A DNA stretch of 51,439 nt from SAR324 cluster bacterium. Its GTDB lineage: Bacteria > SAR324 > NAC60-12. Numbering within the stretch: the first letter of the stretch is position 1; every line of letters begins with the position of its first letter. Of the stretch, positions 37,391 through 46,149 are shown piece by piece. The notes below the pieces were generated by a model. That model saw only the letters and a program-made list of their open reading frames with translations, did no database searches and had not been told where the DNA came from. The stretch spans positions 1-51,439 of the forward strand of contig JAQWOT010000129.1 of NCBI GenBank assembly GCA_029245725.1, written 5' to 3'. The translations under genes were made by a program, and so were the position numbers.

Positions 37391-38411
37391 TGACCTCCTC
37401 TTCATGAAGGAAGCAACTCACTGATTGGTGTTCGTTGATCACTTTGAGTACTGGTGCTTGATTGGAACACTTCTGTTGCGGGAGAGCCTCTTGGCAACGG
37501 GCCACAAACGGACAACCTGTACGTTTCTGAAATGGGTGAGGAATTGATCCTGAGATCGTTGGTAGACGACTGCGATTATTTGTGTAGACGGTTGGGATAG
37601 ATCTAAGTAGAGCCCGCGTGTAGGGATGTTGGGGATTATGAAAAATTTGATCAACTGGGCCACTCTCCATCACCTTTCCTAGATACATCACCACGACATC
37701 ATCAGCGAGTTGGGCGATCACTCCAAGGTCACGGGTGATGAAGATAATTGATGTCTGATGCTCCTGTTGTAGCTTGCGCAGTAGGCTCAGCACTTGAGCC
37801 TGTGTGGTGACATCAATGGCAGTGGTGGGTTCATCAGCTATAAGGAGCAGTGGATCGCAGGTAAGAGCCATTCCAATCATCGCACGTTGACGAAGCCCGC
37901 CACTAAGTTCCCAAGAATAGCGATTCATTGCGCTTTCTGGATTTGGAACTCCAACTTCTTTGAGACGATTCACAGCAATCTTTTTCGCTTCTTCATCACT
38001 GCCGGGTTGATGGAGTTGAATCACCTCTATCAATTGATTGCCAATGGTATGCACTGGACTGAATGCAGCCATTGGTTCTTGGGGAATCAGGGCGATCTCA
38101 TTCCCTCGCAAGGCCCGAAGTTGAGCACTCTTAGCCGGTAACTGAACAAGATCAACCATTTCATCAGAGGAATTACCCAGAATTTTTGACCGAAAGCGAA
38201 TGGCACCGTTTGCAATTCTGCCAGGTTTTTCGATCAAACGTAGGACTGACTTGATCGTGACACTTTTGCCGCAGCCACTTTCACCAACAATACCGAGAAC
38301 TCTCCCTGGATACACATCAAAGCTGACTCCATCAACCGCTTTGACAGATCCCTCATCAAGCTCAAAAACAGTCTGCAGATCGCGGACTTCTAGCAGAGGC
38401 TGATTTGTCAT
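37380..38411 (-). CDS. ABC transporter ATP-binding subunit, OppD/DppD type
   Basis: 343 residues from the ATG at 38411. Walker [13 protein letters not shown], the signature [13 protein letters not shown], Walker [14 protein letters not shown], and C-terminal [13 protein letters not shown] with Cys residues. In the switch region the usual His reads Arg (FITRDLGV rather than FITHDLGV). That His helps ATP hydrolysis, so this site may be degenerate and the OppF-like partner may carry most of the hydrolysis. The other motifs are intact. It sits between permease C and OppF in the operon. Confidence 0.92.
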   Translation of the reverse strand: MTNQPLLEVRDLQTVFELDEGSVKAVDGVSFDVYPGRVLGIVGESGCGKSVTIKSVLRLIEKPGRIANGAIRFRSKILGNSSDEMVDLVQLPAKSAQLRALRGNEIALIPQEPMAAFSPVHTIGNQLIEVIQLHQPGSDEEAKKIAVNRLKEVGVPNPESAMNRYSWELSGGLRQRAMIGMALTCDPLLLIADEPTTAIDVTTQAQVLSLLRKLQQEHQTSIIFITRDLGVIAQLADDVVVMYLGKVMESGPVDQIFHNPQHPYTRALLRSIPTVYTNNRSRLPTISGSIPHPFQKRTGCPFVARCQEALPQQKCSNQAPVLKVINEHQSVSCFLHEEEVNVS

Positions 38412-38419
38412 TTGTATTC

Positions 38420-39553
38420 TCAACTATAAGGATCTGCGGCATCACGCAAGCCATCCCCCAGGATGTTGAGCGCAAGAACGGTAAAGATGACAGCCAAGCC
38501 AGGAAGCAACAACCAAGGAGCCAGGGCAATCGACTGAAGATTCTGTGCTTCTTGTAAGAGTACACCCCAACTGATAGCAGGCGGACGCAAACCGAGACCT
38601 AAGAAGCTCAAAAATGTTTCGTTAATGATCATTACAGGAATAGCCAGAGTACTGGTGGCAATGATGTGACTGGTGAAGGTGGGTAGCATATGTCGGAAGA
38701 TGATTCGACTTTGGCTGCACCCGGAAAGTTTTGCGGCCATGACGAAGTCTTCTTCTCTCAATGACAAAAACCTACCACGAACCTCCCTCCCTAGTGTTGT
38801 CCAGCCCAACAGTGAGAGGATTAGCGTGATCGCAAAGTAAGTCTGCTCTACCGTCCAGTCTCTGGGCAAGGCTGCAGTCAAGGCCATCCAGATGGGAATA
38901 GGTGGCAGTGATTGAAGGATCTCGATCAACCTTTGAATGACTAAGTCGGGCCAGCCTCCGTAATATCCTGATATTCCACCGAGCAGGATTCCAAGAAAAA
39001 TACTTAGCCCAACTGCGACCAGCCCGATTGAAAGTGAAACTCTGGTTCCATGCATAAGTCGAGACCATTGATCTCGGCCTAGACGATCGGTACCCAGCAG
39101 GTGAAACGAATTTCGAGCGGATGGTTTTTCAACACCAAAGAGGTGTAGATCTGTTTTGAAAAGCCCAAAGACCTCGTATTCATAACCACTTGTCAAGAAA
39201 TGAAGAGGTAAAATTCTCTTCTCATCGACACCCCATTCCATCTTGAGTGTTGTCTTATTCCGTTTCCCTTTAAGTGGTTTAACATGGATTTGGAAACTTC
39301 CATCATGGAAAAAGGATATCCCCTGAGGCGGCATGAAAGATTCACGAGCACTCGATTTGTTGGGATCTTGAATACTGAAGAAATCTGGAAACAGAGCAAT
39401 CAGAATGATTCCAAGCAACACAAATGCACTGACTAAAGCTAACCGATGCTTCTTAAAACGCCACCAGATAAGCTTCCAATTAGGAGCTAAGTCAAAGGCC
39501 TCATCCTTGACCGTTTCGTTGACTTCATTGCTCAAGGTGATTTGAGAAGTCAT
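38420..39553 (-). CDS. ABC transporter permease, OppC/DppC type with large periplasmic insert
   Basis: 377 residues. An N-terminal helix (LALVSAFVLLGIILIALF) is followed by an insert of about 110 residues (roughly 60-165, Lys/Gly/Phe-rich) before GTDRLGRDQWSRLMHG and five more helices. The EAA loop is GREVRGRFLSLREEDFVMAAKLSG. The insert is longer than in standard OppC; a similar extension occurs in YejE-like and oligosaccharide-type members. It pairs with the OppB-type permease, but the sulfatase gene sits between them. Confidence 0.92.
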   Translation of the reverse strand: MTSQITLSNEVNETVKDEAFDLAPNWKLIWWRFKKHRLALVSAFVLLGIILIALFPDFFSIQDPNKSSARESFMPPQGISFFHDGSFQIHVKPLKGKRNKTTLKMEWGVDEKRILPLHFLTSGYEYEVFGLFKTDLHLFGVEKPSARNSFHLLGTDRLGRDQWSRLMHGTRVSLSIGLVAVGLSIFLGILLGGISGYYGGWPDLVIQRLIEILQSLPPIPIWMALTAALPRDWTVEQTYFAITLILSLLGWTTLGREVRGRFLSLREEDFVMAAKLSGCSQSRIIFRHMLPTFTSHIIATSTLAIPVMIINETFLSFLGLGLRPPAISWGVLLQEAQNLQSIALAPWLLLPGLAVIFTVLALNILGDGLRDAADPYS

Positions 39554-39575
39554 CTGTAGGCTTGTGCAAAATGAT

Positions 39576-41078
39576 TCATACAGGCATCCCCGCTTTGCCC
39601 CAATTGGCCTTCATTTCGTTAGGTTTTTCCCAGGTATTGGCTGGATAGAGACGCTGCCAATTTCTATGATGCCCAGCATGATCTGGAGTAAGTGTCATGT
39701 AGGGATATGATTTTTCTTGATGACCCTGAACCAGACCCTCCATCAACGATTTGGTTAACTCTGCTTCCATGTGGTTGCGGATATCATCAAAATCAGGATC
39801 AAGAAGTAGGTTGTTTTGTTCGAGGGGGTCCGCTTCCATATCAAATAAAGTACTGAGTCCATTTTTGTAGCGTGATAATTTCCAACGCTCTTCAAACCAC
39901 ATTAGCCCAGCACCTGTAGCTCCAAACAGGTTTTTACGAGCCTGCTGCTCAGGCTTTGTGGAGATTACCTGGGAGTCCTGAGCTATCATATTTATTCCCG
40001 CATGACTGAGGATTGTTGCGTATAGATCTGTCAACGAAACCAAGCTCTTGGATTGTCCAACCTGATAGGGTGTTCCTTTCGCAATCAGCGGTATACGAGA
40101 AGAGGATTCGTAAAATAAAGCCTTACCAACCATGTCGAAGTCACCGAGAAAATCACCATGATCTGATGTGAAGAAGATTAGTGTCTCACGCTCAGAATTC
40201 TGCTCTTCTATAGCACTTAAAATTTGTCCGACTTGGTGATCAATGATCTGAACCAAACCTGCATAGTGTCGTCGAATGGTCTGTTTGGCTAATTCTGGAA
40301 ACTCTCGAAAATCTGCTTGAGCTGATCCAGTGAGGTGGGCTTGAATAAACCCCTTTTGAAAGTTCTGACTGTCTGCGGTTCCAGGAATTGAAAAGGGAAA
40401 CTCTTCTGCCGGACGCATGTAATCAAGAATTTCTGAGGGTGGGTTGTAAGGATCATGTGGTCCTGGGAAAGCCACCCACAGAAAGTATGGTCTATCCTGG
40501 CGGAAATCCTTGATAAACTCCACACTCCGATCTCCAACCCAAACGTCCACTTGGTGTTCCAATGGGATTGGGTTGACGGAAGCCATTCGGCCCGCTCGGT
40601 AGCCAGGTTCTTCTGTGCCAGCAAGCTTCCGAAGATCTCGTGCTGCCAAATAATCAGCGTAGTCATCCTGAATATGGATATGGCGCTTGTCTTCAGCAAT
40701 CCAACGATGACTGAATCCCTCCTCTTGGTCCCAGGGAATGAAGTGCATCTTGCCGATGCCTTCATTATGATAGCCATTTTCTAAAAGGGCGTTGGTAAAA
40801 CTGAGAAGACCACAATCTTCATGGTCTGGGCGCAGCCAGTAGTTGTTCGTTAATACTCCAGTTGAGAGGGCGTTGTGTCCTGTGAGTAGAGATGCCCTAG
40901 CTGGAATGCAGATTGGGGAGGGAGATAAGGCCCGGTTGAATTGTAACCCTTGTTGGGCAAGCATATCGATATTGGGAGTTTGAACGAATTTGCTGCCGTA
41001 GCATCCAAGAAAATCAGGCCTGAGTTGATCCGGCATGATCAAAACAATATTGGGTTTGTTTTCTAGCTTTTGTGACAT
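39576..41078 (-). CDS. Cytoplasmic type I sulfatase (formylglycine-dependent)
   Basis: 500 residues of the arylsulfatase/alkaline-phosphatase fold. The formylglycine motif C-x-P-x-R is PICIPARASLLTG with Cys57, so a maturase (FGE or anSME) must exist elsewhere. Metal ligands are visible in IMPDQLRPD (Asp17) and TSDHGDFLGDFD. The sequence starts MSQKLENKPNIVLIMP with no signal peptide, unlike most GAG and algal polysaccharide sulfatases, which are periplasmic. It lies between the two permease genes, two and 22 bases from them. Together these say the sulfate ester is removed after import. The sulfated sugar (uronate 2-sulfate, hexosamine 6-sulfate or another) cannot be told. Confidence 0.9.
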   Translation of the reverse strand: MSQKLENKPNIVLIMPDQLRPDFLGCYGSKFVQTPNIDMLAQQGLQFNRALSPSPICIPARASLLTGHNALSTGVLTNNYWLRPDHEDCGLLSFTNALLENGYHNEGIGKMHFIPWDQEEGFSHRWIAEDKRHIHIQDDYADYLAARDLRKLAGTEEPGYRAGRMASVNPIPLEHQVDVWVGDRSVEFIKDFRQDRPYFLWVAFPGPHDPYNPPSEILDYMRPAEEFPFSIPGTADSQNFQKGFIQAHLTGSAQADFREFPELAKQTIRRHYAGLVQIIDHQVGQILSAIEEQNSERETLIFFTSDHGDFLGDFDMVGKALFYESSSRIPLIAKGTPYQVGQSKSLVSLTDLYATILSHAGINMIAQDSQVISTKPEQQARKNLFGATGAGLMWFEERWKLSRYKNGLSTLFDMEADPLEQNNLLLDPDFDDIRNHMEAELTKSLMEGLVQGHQEKSYPYMTLTPDHAGHHRNWQRLYPANTWEKPNEMKANWGKAGMPV

Positions 41079-41079
41079 T

Positions 41080-42069
41080 TTACTCCTCGTCCAGTCGAAT
41101 TCTGGGATCCAGCCAAGCCAAGAGAATGTCAGAAATCAATGTGCCAACCACTGCTAGCATCATGTAGAAGAGAATGATTGTGCCTGCCAGAAACATATCC
41201 TGGCTGATCAGAGCCCTAAGCAACATAGGGCCTATGGTGGGCAAATTCATTACCGTTGCGACAATTACACTTCCAGAAAAGATAAGAGGTAGATACCAAC
41301 CAATCGTACTTATCAGGGGGTTCATTGCTAAACGGACAGGATATTTCATGACGAGATGCCACTCGGAGAGACCCTTGGCTCGTGCCATCTCCATGTACGG
41401 TTTTTTTAGCTCGTCGAGTAAGTTGGCCCGCATAACTCTGGCAAGACGGGCAGTTCCATCCAACCCAAGAATGACAACGGGAAGCCATAAGTGCTGCAAC
41501 AAATCTACGACTCGATCCCAACTCCAGGGAGCATCGATGTACTCTGCTGAGAAAAGTCCTGTGACGCTCACACCATAGTATTTAAAGGCTATCCACATCA
41601 GGACTAAAGCCGTCATGAAAGTTGGAGTGGCAACACCGAAGTAATTAAAAACAGTGAAGAAGTAATCAAAAAAAGAGTACTTGCGTGTGGCTGAGAAAAT
41701 TCCAATCGGGATCGCAATCAACCATGTAAATACAAAAGTCCCCAAGCCAAGGGCGAGGGTGAGCCCCATGCGTTCACCGATTAGTTCACTAATGGGACGT
41801 TGCCAATCCAATGATACTCCCAGGTCTCCAGTCAGGATTCTTCCCATCCATTTGAAATATTGGAGGTACATGGGCTGATCAAGGCCATAGAGCGCACGCA
41901 ACGCATCAATCTGGGCCCTTTCCATCGAGGATCCCGATGCTGCCAATTCAGCAATATAGCTGGTTAGAAAGTCACCAGGAGGAGCTTGGATCAAGAGGAA
42001 GGCGATGACAGAAAAGATCAGTAGCAGGAACGGCAACAGCAGGAGCCGCTTGATGATATAGATTAACAT
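41080..42069 (-). CDS. ABC transporter permease, OppB/DppB type
   Basis: 329 residues with six membrane helices. Typical start MLIYIIKRLLLLPFLLLIFS; then APPGDFLTSYIAEL, GDLGVSLDWQRPISELIGER and the EAA loop LARVMRANLLDELKKPYMEMARAKGLSEW. Forms the inner-membrane channel with the OppC-type subunit. It is one base upstream of the sulfatase gene and 73 bases downstream of the solute-binding protein gene, with a hairpin in that gap. Confidence 0.94.
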   Translation of the reverse strand: MLIYIIKRLLLLPFLLLIFSVIAFLLIQAPPGDFLTSYIAELAASGSSMERAQIDALRALYGLDQPMYLQYFKWMGRILTGDLGVSLDWQRPISELIGERMGLTLALGLGTFVFTWLIAIPIGIFSATRKYSFFDYFFTVFNYFGVATPTFMTALVLMWIAFKYYGVSVTGLFSAEYIDAPWSWDRVVDLLQHLWLPVVILGLDGTARLARVMRANLLDELKKPYMEMARAKGLSEWHLVMKYPVRLAMNPLISTIGWYLPLIFSGSVIVATVMNLPTIGPMLLRALISQDMFLAGTIILFYMMLAVVGTLISDILLAWLDPRIRLDEE

Positions 42070-42099
42070 TCAGAAATGTCTGGGACAGACGTTTGGAGT

Positions 42100-42130
42100 G
42101 CGGTCTGGCTCCAAAAAGAAGTCAGACCGC
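42100..42130 (-). promoter_or_regulatory. Hairpin between solute-binding protein and permease genes
   Basis: GCGGTCTG (42100-42107) and CAGACCGC (42123-42130) form a perfect 8-bp stem with a 15-base loop, 12 bases after the binding-protein stop. A second small stem, GTCTG-GGA-CAGAC, is at 42078-42090. No T tract follows on the minus strand. Such hairpins commonly protect the upstream message and so raise binding-protein output relative to the permeases. This is inference from position. Confidence 0.65.
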
Positions 42131-42142
42131 TAGGAGTGTGAC

Positions 42143-44053
42143 TCAGCGTGAATAGAAATACTGTTCGAGACGGGTATCTCCTGGAGTACGCAGAGGCCAA
42201 TCGTTTCCAGCAACGGCTGGAACATTGCGCAGCTTATCATTCGCAACTAGAACTCCCTGAATCATTGGGGTCATCCCAACGGTTCCAATTTCCCAGACAT
42301 TATCAGCCCAGATTTGGAAGAGTTCTTTGGCCAGGGCGATTTGCCGATTACGTCCAGAAGTTTTGGCTTCATCAATGATGTCGACCAAGCGCTTGATTTC
42401 AGCAGGTGGAGCTTGTCCTTCCTTACCGCCGGATGCATACCACTTGGCAACTAAGGGTGCAAAGGTCAAAGCTGGATCACTTCGGGGATCAAACTTGGGT
42501 TGACCACTGAAAGGGAAGCCCGTGGTGTCTTCGTTCCAGACTTCTGACATCAACTCATTGGCTGGGCGCATCGAGAAGTGTTGAGCTCGCTCACGAACTT
42601 CCACATGTGCTTTGACTCCGACTTCTGCCCAATTCTCCACAATCAATTGTGCGATATCTGTCCAAGCACCAAATTGAGGGACCACCCCAATTTCAATGTC
42701 AAGTACCTGTCCATTGGACATAAGACGATGTCCATCGCTGTTTTTGTTTGGAAGAACTTTATCCAACATTGCCGAAGATTCTTCTGGATTGAACTCGGTA
42801 TAGCGGAAGGCGTATTCATCTCCAGGGTAGTAAGGGTGGAAGGGAGCAGGGACTCCTTGACGAGCTTCACCAAGGCCGAAGAATGCTAGCTCCTTGATGG
42901 CATCTCGATCAATTGCGTGAGAAAGCGCGATGCGGAAGTTCTTATTGCGGAAGTATTCACCTTCAGGGCCTATCCACGTTTGGTTCAGCATCACAACTGC
43001 ATCTGAGCCTCCAAAGGTTGGCCAGGTAACCACACGATAGTTTGCGTTGTTCTCGTTTTCTTTGAGAACAGGATAACTACTCATGTTGATGTGACGCCCC
43101 TGAAAATCAATCTCACCAGCAACTGCTGCAAGGTTCAAAGCTTCCTTGTCCGCAAAGAAGGTAAAGCGGATTTCGTCAATATAGGGCAGTTGGTTGCCCT
43201 GTGGATCGACTCCCACGAAATACGGATTACGTTTGATCGTGAAGACCTGGTCCGAAACAGTTGTTCCATCTGGAACCCAAGCCGCCATGCCTGGTCGATT
43301 ACCGCTCAAATGCGGGAGTGCTTCCACCGCGAATAGTTGGGTCCAAGTATCAAAACCTGCTGCTTTTACCTTGGCATCCAAGCTAGCCTTGCTGGTATGG
43401 TCAGGATGGAATTGCTTCAAATAATGAGCTGGAACAAATACTAGATTGCTGATCGATTTGTCAGCACCATCCAGGTTCGCCATATTTAGCAGGAAGGCTG
43501 TGTTTGGCTGCTTGTAAGTCCACTTGACCAAGTAGTCCGAAAGCTTTTGGACTGAGGCCAATGAACCATCTCCGTTTTTCATCCAGCCAACACCACCGGG
43601 CATTAGTTCTTGGTTCATCAAAATATTGTCGTACCAGAACATAATGTCATCAGCGTTGAATGGAGTGCCGTCTGACCATTTAGCGCCTGGCCTGAGGCGA
43701 ATAATCCATTCTGTGAAGTTTTCGTTAGATTCCCAACCTGCTGCGATATGAGGAACAATCTGGCTTCCGTCTGGTGCATAACGAACTAGTGCGTCGTAGA
43801 CGGCTCTTGTGTAGTTGTTGTGGTCACCTGGACCAAGGAACGCACGACGGAGTGTGCCACCGTATTGACCAATTTCGTCAACAACAGGCAGCATCAATGG
43901 AATCTCAGGGAGACGCTCATTCAATGGTGGCAATGTCCCGGCTTTGACCATTGCTTCGAGATCGGGGGATTCCCCTGCAATTACTCCTGTGCTCCCAATG
44001 ATTGTAGAAAATCCAAGAGCAACGAGAGATTTGAGAAAAGTAGATCGTTTCAT
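42143..44053 (-). CDS. Periplasmic solute-binding protein, family 5 (oligosaccharide-type Opp)
   Basis: 636 residues with a signal peptide (MKRSTFLKSLVALGFSTIIG). Family-5 blocks: GTLPPLNERLPEIPLMLPVV, IRLRPGAKWSDGTPFNADDI, and LSHAIDRDAIKELAFFGLGE. The opening, with a short KAGTLPPLNERLP segment, resembles the larger members of this family that bind oligosaccharides (for example alpha-galactosides in Sinorhizobium, chitin oligosaccharides in Vibrio) rather than peptides. This fits the catabolic genes around it. AGAGGAC precedes the ATG by five bases, and an inverted repeat is just upstream. Confidence 0.9.
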   Translation of the reverse strand: MKRSTFLKSLVALGFSTIIGSTGVIAGESPDLEAMVKAGTLPPLNERLPEIPLMLPVVDEIGQYGGTLRRAFLGPGDHNNYTRAVYDALVRYAPDGSQIVPHIAAGWESNENFTEWIIRLRPGAKWSDGTPFNADDIMFWYDNILMNQELMPGGVGWMKNGDGSLASVQKLSDYLVKWTYKQPNTAFLLNMANLDGADKSISNLVFVPAHYLKQFHPDHTSKASLDAKVKAAGFDTWTQLFAVEALPHLSGNRPGMAAWVPDGTTVSDQVFTIKRNPYFVGVDPQGNQLPYIDEIRFTFFADKEALNLAAVAGEIDFQGRHINMSSYPVLKENENNANYRVVTWPTFGGSDAVVMLNQTWIGPEGEYFRNKNFRIALSHAIDRDAIKELAFFGLGEARQGVPAPFHPYYPGDEYAFRYTEFNPEESSAMLDKVLPNKNSDGHRLMSNGQVLDIEIGVVPQFGAWTDIAQLIVENWAEVGVKAHVEVRERAQHFSMRPANELMSEVWNEDTTGFPFSGQPKFDPRSDPALTFAPLVAKWYASGGKEGQAPPAEIKRLVDIIDEAKTSGRNRQIALAKELFQIWADNVWEIGTVGMTPMIQGVLVANDKLRNVPAVAGNDWPLRTPGDTRLEQYFYSR

Positions 44054-44069
44054 GAAGTGTCCTCTTTTT

Positions 44070-44085
44070 ACTAACTCCAGTTAGT
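44070..44085. promoter_or_regulatory. Inverted repeat before the solute-binding protein gene
   Basis: ACTAACT-CC-AGTTAGT has perfect 7-bp arms and a 2-bp spacer, lying about 17 bases upstream of the binding-protein ATG and directly before its ribosome-binding site. It could be an operator for an internal promoter in the 123-base gap after nagB, or an RNA hairpin affecting translation. The FadR-type consensus (TnGTnnnACnA) is not matched, so it is not obviously a site for the operon's GntR protein. Confidence 0.45.
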
Positions 44086-44176
44086 TAAGATTTTTGGAAT
44101 GAAATGAACTCATTGGACAAAAGACTGCTGTCATTTACCCGTAATTTAAAGCATAGGCAACTCCATTGTTATATGA

Positions 44177-44953
44177 TTAGAGTAGCGAAGCTGAATCTTG
44201 GTCCAGCAACAAGGTAGCATGTGAGACTGTTCTCAGGATGGAGCCTGGCCTAGATTCATCCACCGGCTCAGAAAGACAGGCCTTTACTGCCGAAGCCTTC
44301 CTCGCTTCAGGAACAATACAAAGGATGTGTACTGGAGACAGAAGGGCAGGAATTGTCAAGGTAATCGCTTGTTTTGGTACTTCATCCAGTGAATTAAAAT
44401 GCCCTTCACCGACCTGCTGAAGCTGACTTTCTTCTGCTAGATCGACGATTTTTACCCAATGTGGGTCATCAAAATGTGCATCTGGGGGATCGTTGAAGGC
44501 GATATGCCCGTTTTCTCCCCACCCCATTGCGACAAGATCAGCAGGATGTTGACGAATCAATGCCTCATAGGCCTTGCAGGCGGAATCCACATCCGCAGGC
44601 TCACTCGGAATCGGATGAAAATGACCAGGATTCGTAAATTGAAGAAAATGGTTTTCTAAGAACAGAGGGAAACTGGCTGGGTGTGATGGATTGATTCCAA
44701 TGTACTCATCCATGTGGAAGATTCTGACCTTCTGCCAATCAACATCCCCCAAACTTCTCAAAGCTTTTAGAAAAGTTAGTTGAGAATTCCCAGTTGCCAA
44801 TATCAAGTTAGCGAATCCTTTTTTGTCAATTGTCTCCCTCAAGATTTGTTGAGCTTTATTTGCCGCTGCCTGTCCGAGTTCTTCGTTACTAGCGTACAAT
44901 TCAACAGGTAGTTGGTCTACGAGCCATCGTTTTTGAGGATCAGGTGTAGTCAT
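44177..44953 (-). CDS. nagB: Glucosamine-6-phosphate deaminase
   Basis: 258 residues of the sugar isomerase/deaminase fold. Active-site blocks: LATGNSQLTFLKAL, IFHMDEYIGINPSHPASF (Asp-Glu), and MGWGENGHIAFNDPP with the catalytic His. It converts glucosamine-6-phosphate to fructose-6-phosphate and ammonia. GGAG lies seven bases before the start, which overlaps the AGE gene stop by four bases. With nagA it completes the entry of GlcNAc-6-phosphate into glycolysis. Confidence 0.93.
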   Translation of the reverse strand: MTTPDPQKRWLVDQLPVELYASNEELGQAAANKAQQILRETIDKKGFANLILATGNSQLTFLKALRSLGDVDWQKVRIFHMDEYIGINPSHPASFPLFLENHFLQFTNPGHFHPIPSEPADVDSACKAYEALIRQHPADLVAMGWGENGHIAFNDPPDAHFDDPHWVKIVDLAEESQLQQVGEGHFNSLDEVPKQAITLTIPALLSPVHILCIVPEARKASAVKACLSEPVDESRPGSILRTVSHATLLLDQDSASLL

Positions 44954-46149
44954 GTTGTTTCTCCAAGTTCATCAAGGATTTGAATTGAATAAATTAGGGC
45001 TCTGGGCAAATGAAAAGGATCCTTCACTGGAAGAGTTTGTAAATAGGGAGTTGTCGGTTTTCCCGCCCGATCGAGATTGTGAAACCATTCACCTGAATCC
45101 CAATTGGGAAAGTGAGTGAAGCTGTAATCATGAATTTTCCAGTACCAATCCTCAGCCCATTTTTCTCTGGTATGAGCGTAAGCCATCAGCAGAGCTTGTA
45201 GACTCTCAGTGTGGGGCCACCATATTTTACCATGCGGATTGTGCCACTTGGGCTTCCCATCTCCAAGATGAGTGGCAAGAACTAAACCTCCAAATTGTTG
45301 GTCCCAGCCGATCTCCAGATGTGTCCGAATGGTTTCCAGTAATAGCGGAATTTTTTCTGAGAGGCCGTGGTAACGGTAGATCTCTTCCAAAAACCACATG
45401 CTTTCCACCACATGCCCTGGAATCGTTGTCTGCCCAATATCACTTGAATCTTTTTGACCACCAGAAACAACGAACTCATGAAGTTGGCCGGACTCAGGAT
45501 CAAGATGTTGAGATAGAATCCTTTCTGCCAATTCAAGGGCTCGCTGCTTAATGTCATCTCTGCCACTCAGGATTCCCAGTTCATGAAACACATGTGCAAA
45601 CAACATCAGGGGGCCATGGGACTGGAATCCAGTTGGAATTGGGTGAGGCATTGTCCTTACTAGGCGATGATCCTCCAACTTGGGACTCGCGTGGGTGTAA
45701 GCCTCCAAAGCTATGTCTAGACTCTTTGAGTGACCGGTTGCTTTCGCATATTCTGTCAGCCCATAGATACAGAAACCATCTACATAGATAGATTGAGATT
45801 CTCTTGCAGGGGTACCGTCTGCGTTTAAACTAAAGTGCCAATCTCTGTCAGTGTTCCTCCCATAATCTGTTAATAATTTTGAGATAGGAGTTGCCATCTC
45901 CAGCCATTTATAGTCCTGATCAATGTCATTAAAAAGTTTACTCAACACCCAAAGAGCTCGGCCTTGTGACCAAAGATATTTTTCGGTGGAGAGGACTTCA
46001 CCATCATCCTGAACACAATTGTTTAAGCCCCCGTATTTCTGATCAATCAGTTTCGGAAACCAGAATGTGAGAACATGCTCAGTGAGATGTTGGTGCAAAA
46101 ATTTTCTGAGCTCAGGCCAACTGAGACGAATTCCAGTGGTTGGTCTCAT
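44950..46149 (-). CDS. AGE family epimerase/isomerase (N-acylglucosamine 2-epimerase-like)
   Basis: 399 residues, an (alpha/alpha)6-barrel. Family blocks: FWFPKLIDQKYGGLNNCVQDDG, KYLWSQGRALWVLSKLF, PGHVVESMWFLEEIY, and PHGKIWWPHTESLQALLMAY (catalytic His/Glu). Members interconvert GlcNAc/ManNAc, mannose/fructose, or cellobiose forms. With nagA and nagB beside it, epimerising an N-acyl-hexosamine, perhaps ManNAc to GlcNAc, is the natural guess, but mannose isomerase cannot be excluded. It is coupled to both neighbours by ATGA overlaps. Confidence 0.85.
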   Translation of the reverse strand: MRPTTGIRLSWPELRKFLHQHLTEHVLTFWFPKLIDQKYGGLNNCVQDDGEVLSTEKYLWSQGRALWVLSKLFNDIDQDYKWLEMATPISKLLTDYGRNTDRDWHFSLNADGTPARESQSIYVDGFCIYGLTEYAKATGHSKSLDIALEAYTHASPKLEDHRLVRTMPHPIPTGFQSHGPLMLFAHVFHELGILSGRDDIKQRALELAERILSQHLDPESGQLHEFVVSGGQKDSSDIGQTTIPGHVVESMWFLEEIYRYHGLSEKIPLLLETIRTHLEIGWDQQFGGLVLATHLGDGKPKWHNPHGKIWWPHTESLQALLMAYAHTREKWAEDWYWKIHDYSFTHFPNWDSGEWFHNLDRAGKPTTPYLQTLPVKDPFHLPRALIYSIQILDELGETT

